Shown: positions 51,923 to 61,874, numbered from the stretch's first letter. The stretch: 64,000 nt of DNA from Streptomyces sp. NBC_01750 (GCF_035918095.1 NZ_CP109137.1:5830001-5894000), one strand, 5' to 3'. The notes: generated from the letters alone by a model not told the origin. A program made the numbers and translations.

Positions 51923-52098
51923 CAGCTTCGGCCAAGAGGCGGCGCCAAGCGAGGGCCTGTACGGCGTACGAAGACCGTAGGAGGCCTTGCTGCGCGGCCG
52001 ACTCGCTGCGTCCCCGCCCCGCGTCGGCGTAGCGTCTCCAGCGCGCGGCACGAACCGCTCCATCACCACCAGCACACCCACCAGGACCGGCGATCCAC

Positions 52099-55000
52099 GT
52101 GAGCTCCTCCTCCACCACCGGGCGTACGGCGTACCGGCAACAGGTACGGCAGGGGGTCCCCCCACGCCCGCAGGGGCGCAAGGCGAGGACCCCGGGCGCG
52201 TACCGACTGGTGCGTACCCCGCCGGGCCCGGTGGATCCCCCTCTCCTGGACGCAACTCAGCGTGCGGTGGTTGACCACGGTCACGGTCCATTGCTCGTTC
52301 TGGCAGGTCCGGGCACCGGCAAGACGACGACGCTGGTGGAGGCGGTGGCCGCGCGCGTCGCGAAGGGGGTGGATCCGGAGCGGATCCTGGTCCTCACGTT
52401 CAGCCGCAAGGCGGCGGTGGAGCTGCGGGACCGGATGGCGCTGCGGCTGGGTGGTGCGCGCGGGCCGCAGGCGACGACGTTTCACTCCTTCTGTTACGCG
52501 CTGGTCCGCGCGCACCAGGACGCGGACCTGTTCTCCGAGCCGCTGCGGCTGCTGTCGGGTCCCGAGCAGGACGTCGCCGTACGCGACATGCTGGCGGGCC
52601 AGCTCGACCTGGAGGCCGAAGGGCTGGCGCGCAATCACTGGCCGGACGAGCTGCGGGCGTGCCTCACCACGCGCGGTTTCGCGGACGAGGTACGGGCGGT
52701 GCTGGCCCGGAGCCGGGAACTGGGCCTCGGCCCCGACTCGCTGGCGCGCTTCGCGGCCCGCACCGGCCGTCCCGACTGGGGGGCGGCCGCGTCCTTCCTC
52801 GCCGAGTATCTGGACGTCCTGGACATGCAGGGGGTCCTCGACTACGCGGAACTGGTGCACCGCGCGGTGCTGCTGGCCGAACGGACCGGATCGCCGTACG
52901 ACGCGGCGTACCCCTTCCCGTACGACGCGGTGTTCGTGGACGAGTACCAGGACACGGACCCGGCCCAGGTACGGCTGCTCCAGGCGCTGGCCGGACATGG
53001 CCGGACACTGGTCGCCTTCGGCGACCCGGACCAGTCGATCTACGCCTTCCGCGGCGCGGACGTGAACGGCATCCTCGACTTCCCCGACGCCTTCCGGCAC
53101 GCCGACGGCAGACCCTCGCAGGTGTCGGTACTCACCACGTCGCGTCGCAGCGGGGCGGACCTGCTGGCGGCGACCCGGCTGCTGACCCGCCGGATGCCGC
53201 TGCCCCGCCTCCCGTCGGAGCAGGCCCGCGCCCACCGGGAGCCGGCGCCGGTCCGCGAGGGCGGGCGGGTGGAGACGTACACCTTCCCGACGGCGTCGAC
53301 GGAACTCGACAACATCGCCGACATCCTGCGCCGCGCCCACCTGGAGGAGGGCGTCCCGTGGCACGACATGGCGGTCCTGGTCCGCGCGGGCGGCCGCACC
53401 ATCCCTTCGGTCCGCCGTGCGCTGACGTCGGCAGGCGTCCCGCTGGAGATCGACGGCGACGACGTTCCGCTGCGCCACGAACCGGCGGTATCGCCCCTGC
53501 TGACGGCCCTGCGGACGGCGGCAACGGCCGCACTGCGCGGTCCGGCGGAACCGGGTGAGGGGGCTGCGGAGGCATCCGGACCCGCCGGGGCACCGTCGGT
53601 GGACGCGGACGCGGACGCGGATGCGGATGCGGATGCGGATGTGGACGCGGATGGGGACGCCGCTGCGGATGCGGCCGCGGATCCGACGCCGGGTGCCGAG
53701 GCGGCCGAAACCGGCACCCCCACCTCCTGGCTCTCCACCGAGACCGCACTCACCCTGCTCACCTCCCCTCTCGGCGGGATGGACGCCGCCGATCTCCGGC
53801 GGCTCGGCCGCGCCCTCCGGGACGAGGAGCGGGCCGGTGGCAACCGCGTACCACCGCCCTCCGACCAGCTCCTCGCCCGCGCACTCGCCGAGCCCGAGCG
53901 CCTCGTCGCGCATGACCCGGCATACGCCCGCGGCGCCCAGCGCCTCGGCGCGCTGCTGCGCAAGGCGCGCGAGCTCCTCGAAGGTGGCGGCACCGCCGAA
54001 GAGGCCCTCTGGGAGCTCTGGGACGGCACTCCCTGGCCACAGCGACTCGAGCGCGCGGCTCTCCGCGGCGGCGCGGCCGGCCGCAACGCCGACCGCGACC
54101 TCGACGCCGTCTGCGCCCTCTTCGACACGGCGGCCCGCGCCGAGGAACGCACCGGCGGACGCGGGGCCCTCAACTTCCTCGAAGAGGTCGAGGCCCAGGA
54201 CATCGCCGCCGACACCCTCGCCGGGAGAAGCGTCCGCCCCGACGCCGTCCGTCTGATGACCGCCCACCGTTCCAAGGGACTCGAGTGGAGCCTGGTCGTC
54301 GTCGCCGGTGTGCAGGAGGGCCTGTGGCCGGACCTCCGCCGCCGCGGCTCGCTCCTCGAGGCCGACCGCATCGGCCACGACGGCCTCGCCGAGCCGCTCA
54401 CCCCCGGCGCCCTCCTCGCCGAGGAGCGGCGGCTCTTCTACGTCGCCGCCACCCGCGCCCGCGACCGCCTCGTCGTCACCGCCGTCAAGGCCCCCGCCGA
54501 CGACGGCGACCAGCCCTCCCGCTTCCTCACCGAGCTCGGTGTGGAGCCCAAGGACATCACCGGCCGCCCGCGCCGCCCCCTCGCCGTCGCCGCGCTCGTC
54601 GCCGAGCTGCGCGCCACCACCGTCGACCCGCAGGCGACGGACGCGCTGCGGGACGCCGCCGCCCGCCGCCTCGCCCGCCTCGCCGCGCTCACCGACGACG
54701 AGGGCCAGCCGCTCGTACCGGCCGCGCACCCCTACCGCTGGTGGGGCCTGTACGAGCCGACGCAGAGCGAGATCCCGCTCCGGGACCGGAACCAGCCCGT
54801 CACGCTCTCCGGCAGCGCACTGGACCAGCTCGCCAACACCTGTGCGCTCCAGTGGTTCCTCGGGCGCGAGGTGAAGGCGGACGCACCCGCCACCGCCGCC
54901 CAGGGCTTCGGCAACGTCGTCCATGTGCTCGCGGACGAGGTCGCCTCCGGACAGACCCCCGCCGACCTCGCCGTTCTCATGGAGCGCCTCGACTCCGTCT

Positions 55001-55608
55001 GGAACGCGCTCGTCTTCGACGCGCCCTGGAAGTCGCAGCAGGAGAAGGAGCACGCGCGCGTGGCGCTCGAACGCTTCCTGCGCTGGCACGTCATGGACCG
55101 CGGCGGCCGCGGCGGCCGTGCCCCCGCCGCCACCGAGCACGACTTCGACGTGACGCTCGAGGCGGGGGAGTACGAGGTACGGATCCGGGGCTCCATGGAC
55201 CGCGTCGAGCAGGACGCCGAAGGACGCGCGTACGTCGTCGACTTCAAGACCGGCAAGCAGACACCCACCAGGGACGAGGTCGCCGCCCACCCTCAACTCG
55301 CCGTCTACCAGCTCGCGGTACGCGAAGGCGCGCTCGACGAGGCCTTCGACGGCCGGCGCCCGGAACCCGGCGGCGCCGAACTCGTACAGCTGCGCCAGCC
55401 CGCAGCCAAGAAGGACGGCGGCGACGAGCTCCCCAGGATCCAGGCCCAGGAGCCCCTGAGCGGCGCCTGGGTCGGCGATCTGCTCGCCACCGCCGCCGGA
55501 CGTGTACTCGACGAGCGCTTCACCCCGTCCACCGGCCAGCACTGCACCCACTGCAGCTTCCGCGCCTCGTGCAGCGCCCAGCCCGAGGGCCGCCAGATCG
55601 TCGAGTGA
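52099..55608 (+). CDS. adnA: AdnA-type ATP-dependent helicase-nuclease
   Basis: 1169 residues from GTG 52099; an internal GTG near 52211 is possible because the first ~40 residues look like read-through of non-coding sequence. UvrD-type motor: Walker A AGPGTGKT at 70-77, VDEYQDTDPAQVRLLQALAG near 280, AFGDPDQSIYAFRGA, VAATRARDRL near 780. C-terminal nuclease: VVDFKTGK near 1046 and four cysteines (915, 1149, 1152, 1158) for a 4Fe-4S cluster. Named AdnA because it is first in the pair, as in mycobacteria. DSB end-resection, partner of AdnB. Contains an Asp/Ala microsatellite insert. Confidence 0.92.
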   Translation: MSSSSTTGRTAYRQQVRQGVPPRPQGRKARTPGAYRLVRTPPGPVDPPLLDATQRAVVDHGHGPLLVLAGPGTGKTTTLVEAVAARVAKGVDPERILVLTFSRKAAVELRDRMALRLGGARGPQATTFHSFCYALVRAHQDADLFSEPLRLLSGPEQDVAVRDMLAGQLDLEAEGLARNHWPDELRACLTTRGFADEVRAVLARSRELGLGPDSLARFAARTGRPDWGAAASFLAEYLDVLDMQGVLDYAELVHRAVLLAERTGSPYDAAYPFPYDAVFVDEYQDTDPAQVRLLQALAGHGRTLVAFGDPDQSIYAFRGADVNGILDFPDAFRHADGRPSQVSVLTTSRRSGADLLAATRLLTRRMPLPRLPSEQARAHREPAPVREGGRVETYTFPTASTELDNIADILRRAHLEEGVPWHDMAVLVRAGGRTIPSVRRALTSAGVPLEIDGDDVPLRHEPAVSPLLTALRTAATAALRGPAEPGEGAAEASGPAGAPSVDADADADADADADVDADGDAAADAAADPTPGAEAAETGTPTSWLSTETALTLLTSPLGGMDAADLRRLGRALRDEERAGGNRVPPPSDQLLARALAEPERLVAHDPAYARGAQRLGALLRKARELLEGGGTAEEALWELWDGTPWPQRLERAALRGGAAGRNADRDLDAVCALFDTAARAEERTGGRGALNFLEEVEAQDIAADTLAGRSVRPDAVRLMTAHRSKGLEWSLVVVAGVQEGLWPDLRRRGSLLEADRIGHDGLAEPLTPGALLAEERRLFYVAATRARDRLVVTAVKAPADDGDQPSRFLTELGVEPKDITGRPRRPLAVAALVAELRATTVDPQATDALRDAAARRLARLAALTDDEGQPLVPAAHPYRWWGLYEPTQSEIPLRDRNQPVTLSGSALDQLANTCALQWFLGREVKADAPATAAQGFGNVVHVLADEVASGQTPADLAVLMERLDSVWNALVFDAPWKSQQEKEHARVALERFLRWHVMDRGGRGGRAPAATEHDFDVTLEAGEYEVRIRGSMDRVEQDAEGRAYVVDFKTGKQTPTRDEVAAHPQLAVYQLAVREGALDEAFDGRRPEPGGAELVQLRQPAAKKDGGDELPRIQAQEPLSGAWVGDLLATAAGRVLDERFTPSTGQHCTHCSFRASCSAQPEGRQIVE
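53605..53652 (+). repeat. Hexanucleotide repeat (GCGGAY) inside adnA
   Basis: Eight near-perfect units of GCGGAC/GCGGAT encode an alternating Ala-Asp run in the linker near residue 510. In-frame, so length changes are tolerated. Confidence 0.9.
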
Positions 55609-55720
55609 CAGCCGCCTGCGTTCGGCGATGTGGTCCAACTCACGTTGACTCCGTGCATCCAAATGAGGTCCGCGACAGTCGCATAAAGGTGCGATAAGCA
55701 GGATCTACAGGGAGAGACAC

Positions 55721-56542
55721 ATGGCAGCCAATAGGAAGTTCCTGGTTTCGGCGACGGTCTGTGTGGCCGCGATCGCCGGACTGGCGGGCTGCTCCAAGGA
55801 CGGCACCAAGGACAACGGCACTTCTGAGGGGAAGACGAAGGAGCCGGCGGCCGCTACGTCCTCGAAGGCTCCGGTGGACCCGTTCGCCGGCCTCACGGCC
55901 GACCAGATCGGCGACAAGGCCATGACGGCCACGAAGGCGGCCCAGTCCATCCGGATGGTGGGCCAGATCAAGAGCGACGGCGAGCAGCTGACCGTCGACT
56001 TCGCGGTCGACACCAAGAGCGCCTGCGCGGGCAAGATGAGCATGGAGGGCGGGAACGCCGAGCTCCTCCAGGTCAACAAGGTCATGTACATGAAGGGCGA
56101 CGAGAAGTTCTGGCGCGCCTCGATGAGCGGGGACGGCGCGTCCGGCAAGGAGACCGACAGCGTCGTCGAGCTGATGAAGGGCCGCTGGATGAAGATGCCG
56201 GCGGGCAGCTCCGGCGACATGGGCGAAGTCTGCGACCTCAAGGCCATGATCGCCGACATGGACAAGAACAAGTCGGAGCGCAAGGGCATGACCAAGGGCC
56301 CAGACGCCGAGGTCGACGGCCAGGCCACAGCGACCGTGGTGAAGAAGGCGGCCAACGGCGAGACGACGACCATGTACGTGGCCAAGGAGGGGGAGCCCTA
56401 CCTGCTCAAGGTCGTCAAGGTCGGCGGCGACGAGCCCGGCACGATGGTCTTCTCCGACTACAACAAGCCGGTGAAGGCCGCGGCTCCGCCGGCCGACCAG
56501 GTCGTCGACCTGGAGAAGCTGGGCGCGGGCTCCGGCGCCTGA
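55721..56542 (+). CDS. Predicted lipoprotein between adnA and adnB
   Basis: 273 residues from ATG 55721, AGGGAG 6 nt upstream. Signal peptide with lipobox LAGC (Cys 24), a Lys/Thr/Ser linker, and a beta-rich domain (ADQIGDKAMTATKAAQSIRM, LLQVNKVMYMKGDEKFWRAS, ETTTMYVAKEGEPYLLKVVK) resembling LppX/LprG and the lipoprotein at 2582. One Cys pair (SACAGKM / VCDLKAM) may form a disulfide. It sits between the AdnA and AdnB genes, with 112 bp in front of it and 57 bp behind. Ligand unknown. Confidence 0.83.
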   Translation: MAANRKFLVSATVCVAAIAGLAGCSKDGTKDNGTSEGKTKEPAAATSSKAPVDPFAGLTADQIGDKAMTATKAAQSIRMVGQIKSDGEQLTVDFAVDTKSACAGKMSMEGGNAELLQVNKVMYMKGDEKFWRASMSGDGASGKETDSVVELMKGRWMKMPAGSSGDMGEVCDLKAMIADMDKNKSERKGMTKGPDAEVDGQATATVVKKAANGETTTMYVAKEGEPYLLKVVKVGGDEPGTMVFSDYNKPVKAAAPPADQVVDLEKLGAGSGA

Positions 56543-56599
56543 CGCGGTTGAGGCCGAGGGGGACCACCGCTGTCAGTGGTCCCCATTAGCCTCTCTGAG

Positions 56600-59500
56600 G
56601 TGACCGCACGCATCACCGACCCCGAGCAGCTCAAGGAGCTCCTCGGCATCCCCTTCACCCCGGAGCAGACGGCTTGCATCACCGCGCCGCCAGCCCCGCA
56701 GGTCATCGTGGCCGGAGCCGGGTCGGGGAAGACGACTGTGATGGCGGCGCGGGTGGTGTGGCTCGTCGGGACCGGCCAGGCCGCGCCCGAGCAGGTCCTC
56801 GGTCTCACCTTCACCAACAAGGCCGCGGGCGAGCTCGCCGAGCGTGTCCGCAAGGCCCTCGTACGGGCCGGGGTGACGGACCCCGACGCCATCGATCCCG
56901 ACAACCCGCCGGGCGAGCCCCGCATCTCCACGTACCACGCCTTCGCCGGACAGCTCCTCACCGACCACGGACTGCGCATAGGCCTGGAGCCGACCGCACG
57001 ACTGCTCGCCGACGCCACCCGCTATCAGCTCGCCGCGCGTGTGCTGCGCGAGGCGCCGGGGCCCTACCCCTCGCTGACCAAGTCCTTCCCGTCCCTGGTC
57101 AGCGACCTGCTGGCACTGGACGCGGACCTCGCGGAGCATCTGGTACGACCCGAGCAGCTCGGCGCGTACGACTCCGAGCTGCTGAGCACGCTTCAGAGCG
57201 CCCGGCTCAGCAACGCCGAGCTGCGCAAGGTCCCCGAGGCGGCCGCCGCACGCCGTGAGCTGCTCGACCTGACCGTCCGCTACCGCGAGGCCAAACGCGC
57301 CCGCGACCTCCTCGACTTCGGTGACCAGATCGCACTCTCGGCCGAACTCGCGCTCACGCGGCCGGAGGTCGGCACCATCCTGCGGGACGAATTCCGGGTC
57401 GTCCTCCTCGATGAGTACCAGGACACGTCCGTGGCCCAACGGCTGCTGCTGTCCGGCCTGTTCGGGCAGGGCACCGGCCATGCCGTGACCGCGGTCGGCG
57501 ATCCCTGCCAGGCGATCTACGGCTGGCGTGGCGCCTCCGTGGCCAACCTGGACGACTTTCCTGCCCACTTCGCGTACGCCGACGGCCGCCCCGCCACCCG
57601 CTTCTCGCTCAGCGAGAACCGCCGCAGCGGCGGCCGCCTGCTCGACCTCGCCAACGGCCTCGCCGAGCCTCTGCGCGCCATGCACGAAGGCGTCGAAGCG
57701 CTGCGGCCCGCTCCCGGAGCCGAGCGTGACGGCATCGTCCGCTGCGCCCTGCTGCCCACGCACGCGGAGGAGATCGAGTGGCTCGCCGACTCGATCGCCC
57801 ACCTCGTGCGTACGGGCAAGGAGCCCGGCGAGATCGCCGTCCTGTGCCGCACGGCGGGCGATTTCGCCGAGATCCAGGGCGCGCTGGTCGCCAGGGACGT
57901 CCCGGTCGAGGTCGTCGGCCTGTCCGGGCTGCTGCACCTCCCCGAGGTCGCCGACCTGGTCGCCATGTGCGAGGTCCTGCAGGATCCGGGCGCCAACGCC
58001 TCTCTCGTACGTCTGCTCACGGGACCGCGCTGGCGGATCGGCCCGCGCGACCTGGCGCTGCTGGGCCGCCGGGCCCGGCTGCTGGTCCACCGCACCTCGT
58101 CCGAGGAGAAGGAGCCGGACGAGCGACTGGCCGCCGCCGTGGAAGGCATCGACCCGGCCGAGGTCATCTCGCTCGCCGACGCGCTCGACACATTCCTGGA
58201 GTCGGCCGGCGGGGAGGACGACGGCCTGCCCTTCTCCACACAGGCACGGGTCCGCTTCGCCCGCCTCGCCGCCGAACTGCGCGATCTGCGCCGTTCGCTT
58301 GCCGACCCTTTGATGGACGTCCTGCACCGAGTGCTGGCCACCACCGGCCTCGAGGTCGAACTCTCCGCCTCACCGCACGCCCTGGCCGCCCGCCGCCGCG
58401 AGACTCTGGCCAACTTTCTGGACACGGCGGCCGGATTCGCGGCGCTGGACGGGGAGGCGACGCTGCTCGCCTTTCTCGCCTTCCTGCGTACCGCCGCGCA
58501 GTACGAGAAGGGCCTGGACAACGCTCTGCCGGGAGGCGAGAACACCGTCAAGGTCCTGACGGCGCACAAGTCGAAGGGCCTGGAGTGGGACGTCGTGGCC
58601 ATCCCGGGCCTGGTGGCCAAGCACTTCCCGAACGACCAGGCGCGCGAGGCATGGACCTCCCAGTCCAAGGTCCTCCCGCATGCGCTGCGTGGGGACGCGG
58701 CGACCCTCCCGGACGTGCCCTCCTGGGACGCGAAGGGTCTCAGGGCCTTCAAGGAGTCGATGAAGGACCACCAGCACACCGAGGAACTGCGCCTCGGCTA
58801 CGTCGCGTTCACCCGCCCCCGCTCACTGCTCCTCGGCTCGGCCCACTGGTGGGGCCCGACCCAGAAGCGCCGGCGCGGCCCTTCGGCGTTCCTCCAGGCG
58901 CTGTACGACCACTGCGCGGAGGACTTCGGCGAGATCGAGGTCTGGGCGGACGAGCCGGAGGAAGACGCGGAGAACCCGGCACTGCACACGACGACGGCGT
59001 CGCAGGCCTGGCCGCTCCCTCTGGACGCCGCATCCATGACCCGCCGCCGCGCCGCGGCGGACACGGTGCTCTCCTATTTGGCCAACGGGTCGACGGGGTC
59101 CCATGAGGAACCGCCTCCGCCGGATGGGCCCGTGGACGAGCGCACGGACGCCGACGCCGTGGACCTGCCGGACTGGGACGACTGGGAGCTGGAACCGGAG
59201 CCGGAGCCGTTCCGGGAGGGCGATGACGATCACGGTCATGAGCCGGACCCGTGGCACGACACGGATGTCCCGGCCCCGAGGGACCACCCGGACTTCGCCG
59301 GGACGGCCGACGAGGACCCGGCTCGCGGGACGGGCGTCGCCGGGCATCCGGTGGGTCCTGGCCTGCTGTCGTCCGGCTCCGATGGTGTCGAGCTTGCGGC
59401 GGACCGGGTTCCGCTGTCGTTCGACTCCGACGTCGCCGAGCCCCCGGCAGACGGCCCGCGCCTGCCGCCGCACCGCACCGACGCTGCCCGTCCCCCGGCG

Positions 59501-60466
59501 GGCGACGGGCGCAGCCCGGCAAGGCCTCCTCATCCGCGCCGCGAAGCCGGTGCCGGGGGTGTGGGGGCGTCAGCCCCCACGTCCACCACCACCCCCGGGG
59601 GACCCGGGGGCCCGCCCCCGGTTTCGGGAAGGGGCGGGGTGGGGGAAATCCCCCCGCACCCCGAAGACGCCCGCACCATCGCCTCCTGGGACCGTGACCT
59701 GGACGCCCTCGCCGGGGAACTCCGCCGCACCCGTGCCACCGTCCGCGACGTCCCCGTACCGCCGTCACTCTCCGCCTCGCAGCTGCTGCGCCTCGCCGCC
59801 GACCCCGACGGTTTCGCCCAGGAACTGGCCCGCCCCTTGCCACGCCCCCCGCAGCCCTCCGCCCGCCGTGGCACAAGGTTCCACGCCTGGGTGGAGTCGC
59901 GGTTCGAGGAGCTCCCGCTGCCCATGCTCGGCCCCGACGAGCTTCCCGGCGGCGACGCGGACGACCCCGAGATCGCGGACGAGCGCGACCTCGCCGCGCT
60001 CAAGGAGGCCTTCGAGCGCACCCCGTACGCCTACCGCACCCCGTACCGGGTCGAGGCTCCGTTCCAGCTCACCCTCGCCGGCCGCGTCATCCGGGGCCGT
60101 ATCGACGCCGTCTACCGAACCGACCCTGGCGATACCGACGGCAACGGCAACGGCAACGGCAAAGGCAAAGGCAAAGGCGATCGCGATCGCGTCGACGGCG
60201 TGCCACAGACGGACGACGTGCCGCACATGTACGAAATCGTCGACTGGAAAACCAGCCGCACCCGCACCGCCGACCCTCTCCAACTCGCCGTCTACCGCCT
60301 CGCCTGGGCCGAGCAGCACGGCCTCCCCCTCGAAGCCGTCGGCGCCGCGTTCGTCTACGTACGCAGCGGAGAGATCGTCCGCCCCGACGCACTCCCCGGC
60401 CGGGCCGAGCTGGAGGGCATCCTGCTTGGCGAGACGGCCGGTGGGACAGCTGCCGGAGCCCGTTAG
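56600..60466 (+). CDS. adnB: AdnB-type ATP-dependent helicase-nuclease
   Basis: About 1288 residues from GTG 56600 (GTG 56576 is an alternative). UvrD-type motor: AGAGSGKTT near 38-46, GLTFTNKAAGELAERVR, LLDEYQDTSVAQRLLLSGLF near 270, GDPCQAIYGWRGASVANLDD, LTAHKSKGLEWDVV, YVAFTRPRSLLL. After ~750 comes an unusually long Pro/Asp/Gly-rich insert (~250 residues). Then the nuclease domain: RGTRFHAWVESRF, GRIDAVYRTD, IVDWKTSR near 1213, QLAVYRLAWAE. In mycobacteria AdnB is the lead motor of the AdnAB resection machine. Confidence 0.92.
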   Translation: MTARITDPEQLKELLGIPFTPEQTACITAPPAPQVIVAGAGSGKTTVMAARVVWLVGTGQAAPEQVLGLTFTNKAAGELAERVRKALVRAGVTDPDAIDPDNPPGEPRISTYHAFAGQLLTDHGLRIGLEPTARLLADATRYQLAARVLREAPGPYPSLTKSFPSLVSDLLALDADLAEHLVRPEQLGAYDSELLSTLQSARLSNAELRKVPEAAAARRELLDLTVRYREAKRARDLLDFGDQIALSAELALTRPEVGTILRDEFRVVLLDEYQDTSVAQRLLLSGLFGQGTGHAVTAVGDPCQAIYGWRGASVANLDDFPAHFAYADGRPATRFSLSENRRSGGRLLDLANGLAEPLRAMHEGVEALRPAPGAERDGIVRCALLPTHAEEIEWLADSIAHLVRTGKEPGEIAVLCRTAGDFAEIQGALVARDVPVEVVGLSGLLHLPEVADLVAMCEVLQDPGANASLVRLLTGPRWRIGPRDLALLGRRARLLVHRTSSEEKEPDERLAAAVEGIDPAEVISLADALDTFLESAGGEDDGLPFSTQARVRFARLAAELRDLRRSLADPLMDVLHRVLATTGLEVELSASPHALAARRRETLANFLDTAAGFAALDGEATLLAFLAFLRTAAQYEKGLDNALPGGENTVKVLTAHKSKGLEWDVVAIPGLVAKHFPNDQAREAWTSQSKVLPHALRGDAATLPDVPSWDAKGLRAFKESMKDHQHTEELRLGYVAFTRPRSLLLGSAHWWGPTQKRRRGPSAFLQALYDHCAEDFGEIEVWADEPEEDAENPALHTTTASQAWPLPLDAASMTRRRAAADTVLSYLANGSTGSHEEPPPPDGPVDERTDADAVDLPDWDDWELEPEPEPFREGDDDHGHEPDPWHDTDVPAPRDHPDFAGTADEDPARGTGVAGHPVGPGLLSSGSDGVELAADRVPLSFDSDVAEPPADGPRLPPHRTDAARPPAGDGRSPARPPHPRREAGAGGVGASAPTSTTTPGGPGGPPPVSGRGGVGEIPPHPEDARTIASWDRDLDALAGELRRTRATVRDVPVPPSLSASQLLRLAADPDGFAQELARPLPRPPQPSARRGTRFHAWVESRFEELPLPMLGPDELPGGDADDPEIADERDLAALKEAFERTPYAYRTPYRVEAPFQLTLAGRVIRGRIDAVYRTDPGDTDGNGNGNGKGKGKGDRDRVDGVPQTDDVPHMYEIVDWKTSRTRTADPLQLAVYRLAWAEQHGLPLEAVGAAFVYVRSGEIVRPDALPGRAELEGILLGETAGGTAAGAR
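59550..59665 (+). repeat. Intergenic-type GC palindromic element inside adnB
   Basis: Contains nested hairpins (TGGGGGCG / CGCCCCC-type arms; CCCCCGGG/CCCGGGGG) and the string GTTTCGGGAAGGGGCGGGGT that I recall from many Streptomyces intergenic regions. It is read in frame within the AdnB linker. Confidence 0.6.
60140..60175 (+). repeat. Hexanucleotide repeat inside adnB
   Basis: GGCAAC three times then GGCAAA three times, encoding GNGNGNGKGKGK in a surface loop of the nuclease domain between GRIDAVYRTD and the DWK motif. Confidence 0.9.
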
Positions 60467-60476
60467 GCTCACATGC

Positions 60477-61874
60477 ATGAGCGACACCCCGGACAGCGCC
60501 GTCCGTACGTACATCAATCAGCACAGCGCCGCCTTCCTCGACGACCTCGCCGACTGGCTGCGCATACCGTCCGTATCGGCCCAGCCCGACCACGACGCGG
60601 ACGTACGGCGCAGCGCCGACTGGCTGGCGGCCAAACTGGGGGAGACCGGCTTCCCGGTCGTCGAGATCTGGCCCACGCCCGGCGCCCCCGCGGTCTTCGC
60701 CGAGTGGCCGTCCGGAGACCCGGACGCGCCCACTGTCCTGGTCTACGGCCACCACGACGTCCAGCCCGCAACCCGCGAGGACGGCTGGCACACCGACCCG
60801 TTCGAGCCCCAGATCATCGACGGCCGCATGTACGGCCGCGGCGCGGCGGACGACAAGGGCCAGGTCTTCTTCCACACCCTGGGCGTACGGGCCCACCTCG
60901 CCGCCACCGGGCGCACCGCCCCCGCGGTCAACCTCAAGCTGCTGATCGAGGGCGAGGAGGAGTCCGGCTCCCCGAACTTCCGCGCTCTCGTCGAGAGCGC
61001 AGCCGACCGCCTCGCCGCCGACGCCGTGATTGTGTCCGACACCGGCATGTGGTCCGAGACGACCCCCACCGTCTGCACCGGCATGCGCGGCCTGGCGGAC
61101 TGCGAGATCGTGCTGTACGGCCCCGACCAGGACATCCACTCCGGTTCGTTCGGCGGCGCCGTGCCCAATCCCGCCACCGTCGCCGCCCGCCTCGTCGCCG
61201 CATTGCACGACGATGAGGAACACGTCACGATCCCCGGCTTCTACGACGGCATCGCGCCGCTCACCGATGCCGAGCGCGAGCTCTTCGCCGAGCTTCCCTT
61301 CGACGAGGCGTCGTGGCTCAAAACCGCCAGGTCGCACGGCACCCTCGGTGAGGCCGGATACTCCACCCTGGAGCGCATCTGGGCCCGTCCGACCGCCGAG
61401 CTCAATGGCATCGGCGGCGGTTACCAGGGCCCCGGCGGCAAGACGATCATTCCGTCCTCCGCACAGCTGAAGCTGACGTTCCGCCTCGTCGCGGGCCAGG
61501 ACCCGGAGAAAGTGGAGCAGGCCGTGGGCGACTGGGTCGCGGCCCGCGTCCCGGCGGGCATCCGCCATGAGATCACCTTCGCGGCGTCGACCCGCCCCTG
61601 TCTGACCCCGCTGGACCACCCCGCGCTGCAGTCGGTCGTACGGGCCATGAGTCGCGCCTTCGACGGCCGGAAGATCCGCTTCACCAGGGAGGGCGGCTCG
61701 GGCCCCGCCGCCGACCTCCAGGACGTGCTGGACGCACCCGTCCTCTTTCTGGGCATCTCCGTACCGTCCGACGGCTGGCACGCGCCCAACGAAAAGGTCG
61801 AACTGGACCTGCTCCTCAAGGGCGTGGAGACGACAGCCCACCTGTGGGGCGACCTCGCCGCCGCACTCCGCTGA
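60477..61874 (+). CDS. M20-family metallopeptidase (dipeptidase)
   Basis: 465 residues from ATG 60477, 10 bp after the adnB stop. Metal-site motifs of M20: LVYGHHDVQPA (His/Asp), GRGAADDKGQ (bridging Asp), LLIEGEEESGSPN (catalytic Glu plus metal Glu), VSDTGMW, and a terminal His in SDGWHAPNEKVE. Dimerisation domain in the middle (LYGPDQDIHSGSFGGAVPNP). Closest to the CNDP/ArgE-like dipeptidase group; cytosolic, two Zn or Mn. Follows adnB closely and is probably co-transcribed. Confidence 0.92.
   Translation: MSDTPDSAVRTYINQHSAAFLDDLADWLRIPSVSAQPDHDADVRRSADWLAAKLGETGFPVVEIWPTPGAPAVFAEWPSGDPDAPTVLVYGHHDVQPATREDGWHTDPFEPQIIDGRMYGRGAADDKGQVFFHTLGVRAHLAATGRTAPAVNLKLLIEGEEESGSPNFRALVESAADRLAADAVIVSDTGMWSETTPTVCTGMRGLADCEIVLYGPDQDIHSGSFGGAVPNPATVAARLVAALHDDEEHVTIPGFYDGIAPLTDAERELFAELPFDEASWLKTARSHGTLGEAGYSTLERIWARPTAELNGIGGGYQGPGGKTIIPSSAQLKLTFRLVAGQDPEKVEQAVGDWVAARVPAGIRHEITFAASTRPCLTPLDHPALQSVVRAMSRAFDGRKIRFTREGGSGPAADLQDVLDAPVLFLGISVPSDGWHAPNEKVELDLLLKGVETTAHLWGDLAAALR

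Noticed and set aside
52063..55662. Long open frame on the minus strand opposite adnA (about 1199 codons)
   Set aside because: It mirrors the codon positions of adnA; its product is a low-complexity Gly/Arg/Val-rich sequence without domains, a usual high-GC shadow.
59103..60476. In-frame upstream extension of the M20 peptidase
   Set aside because: It overlaps adnB in another frame and is Pro/Ser/Arg-rich; the M20 domain starts at ATG 60477.
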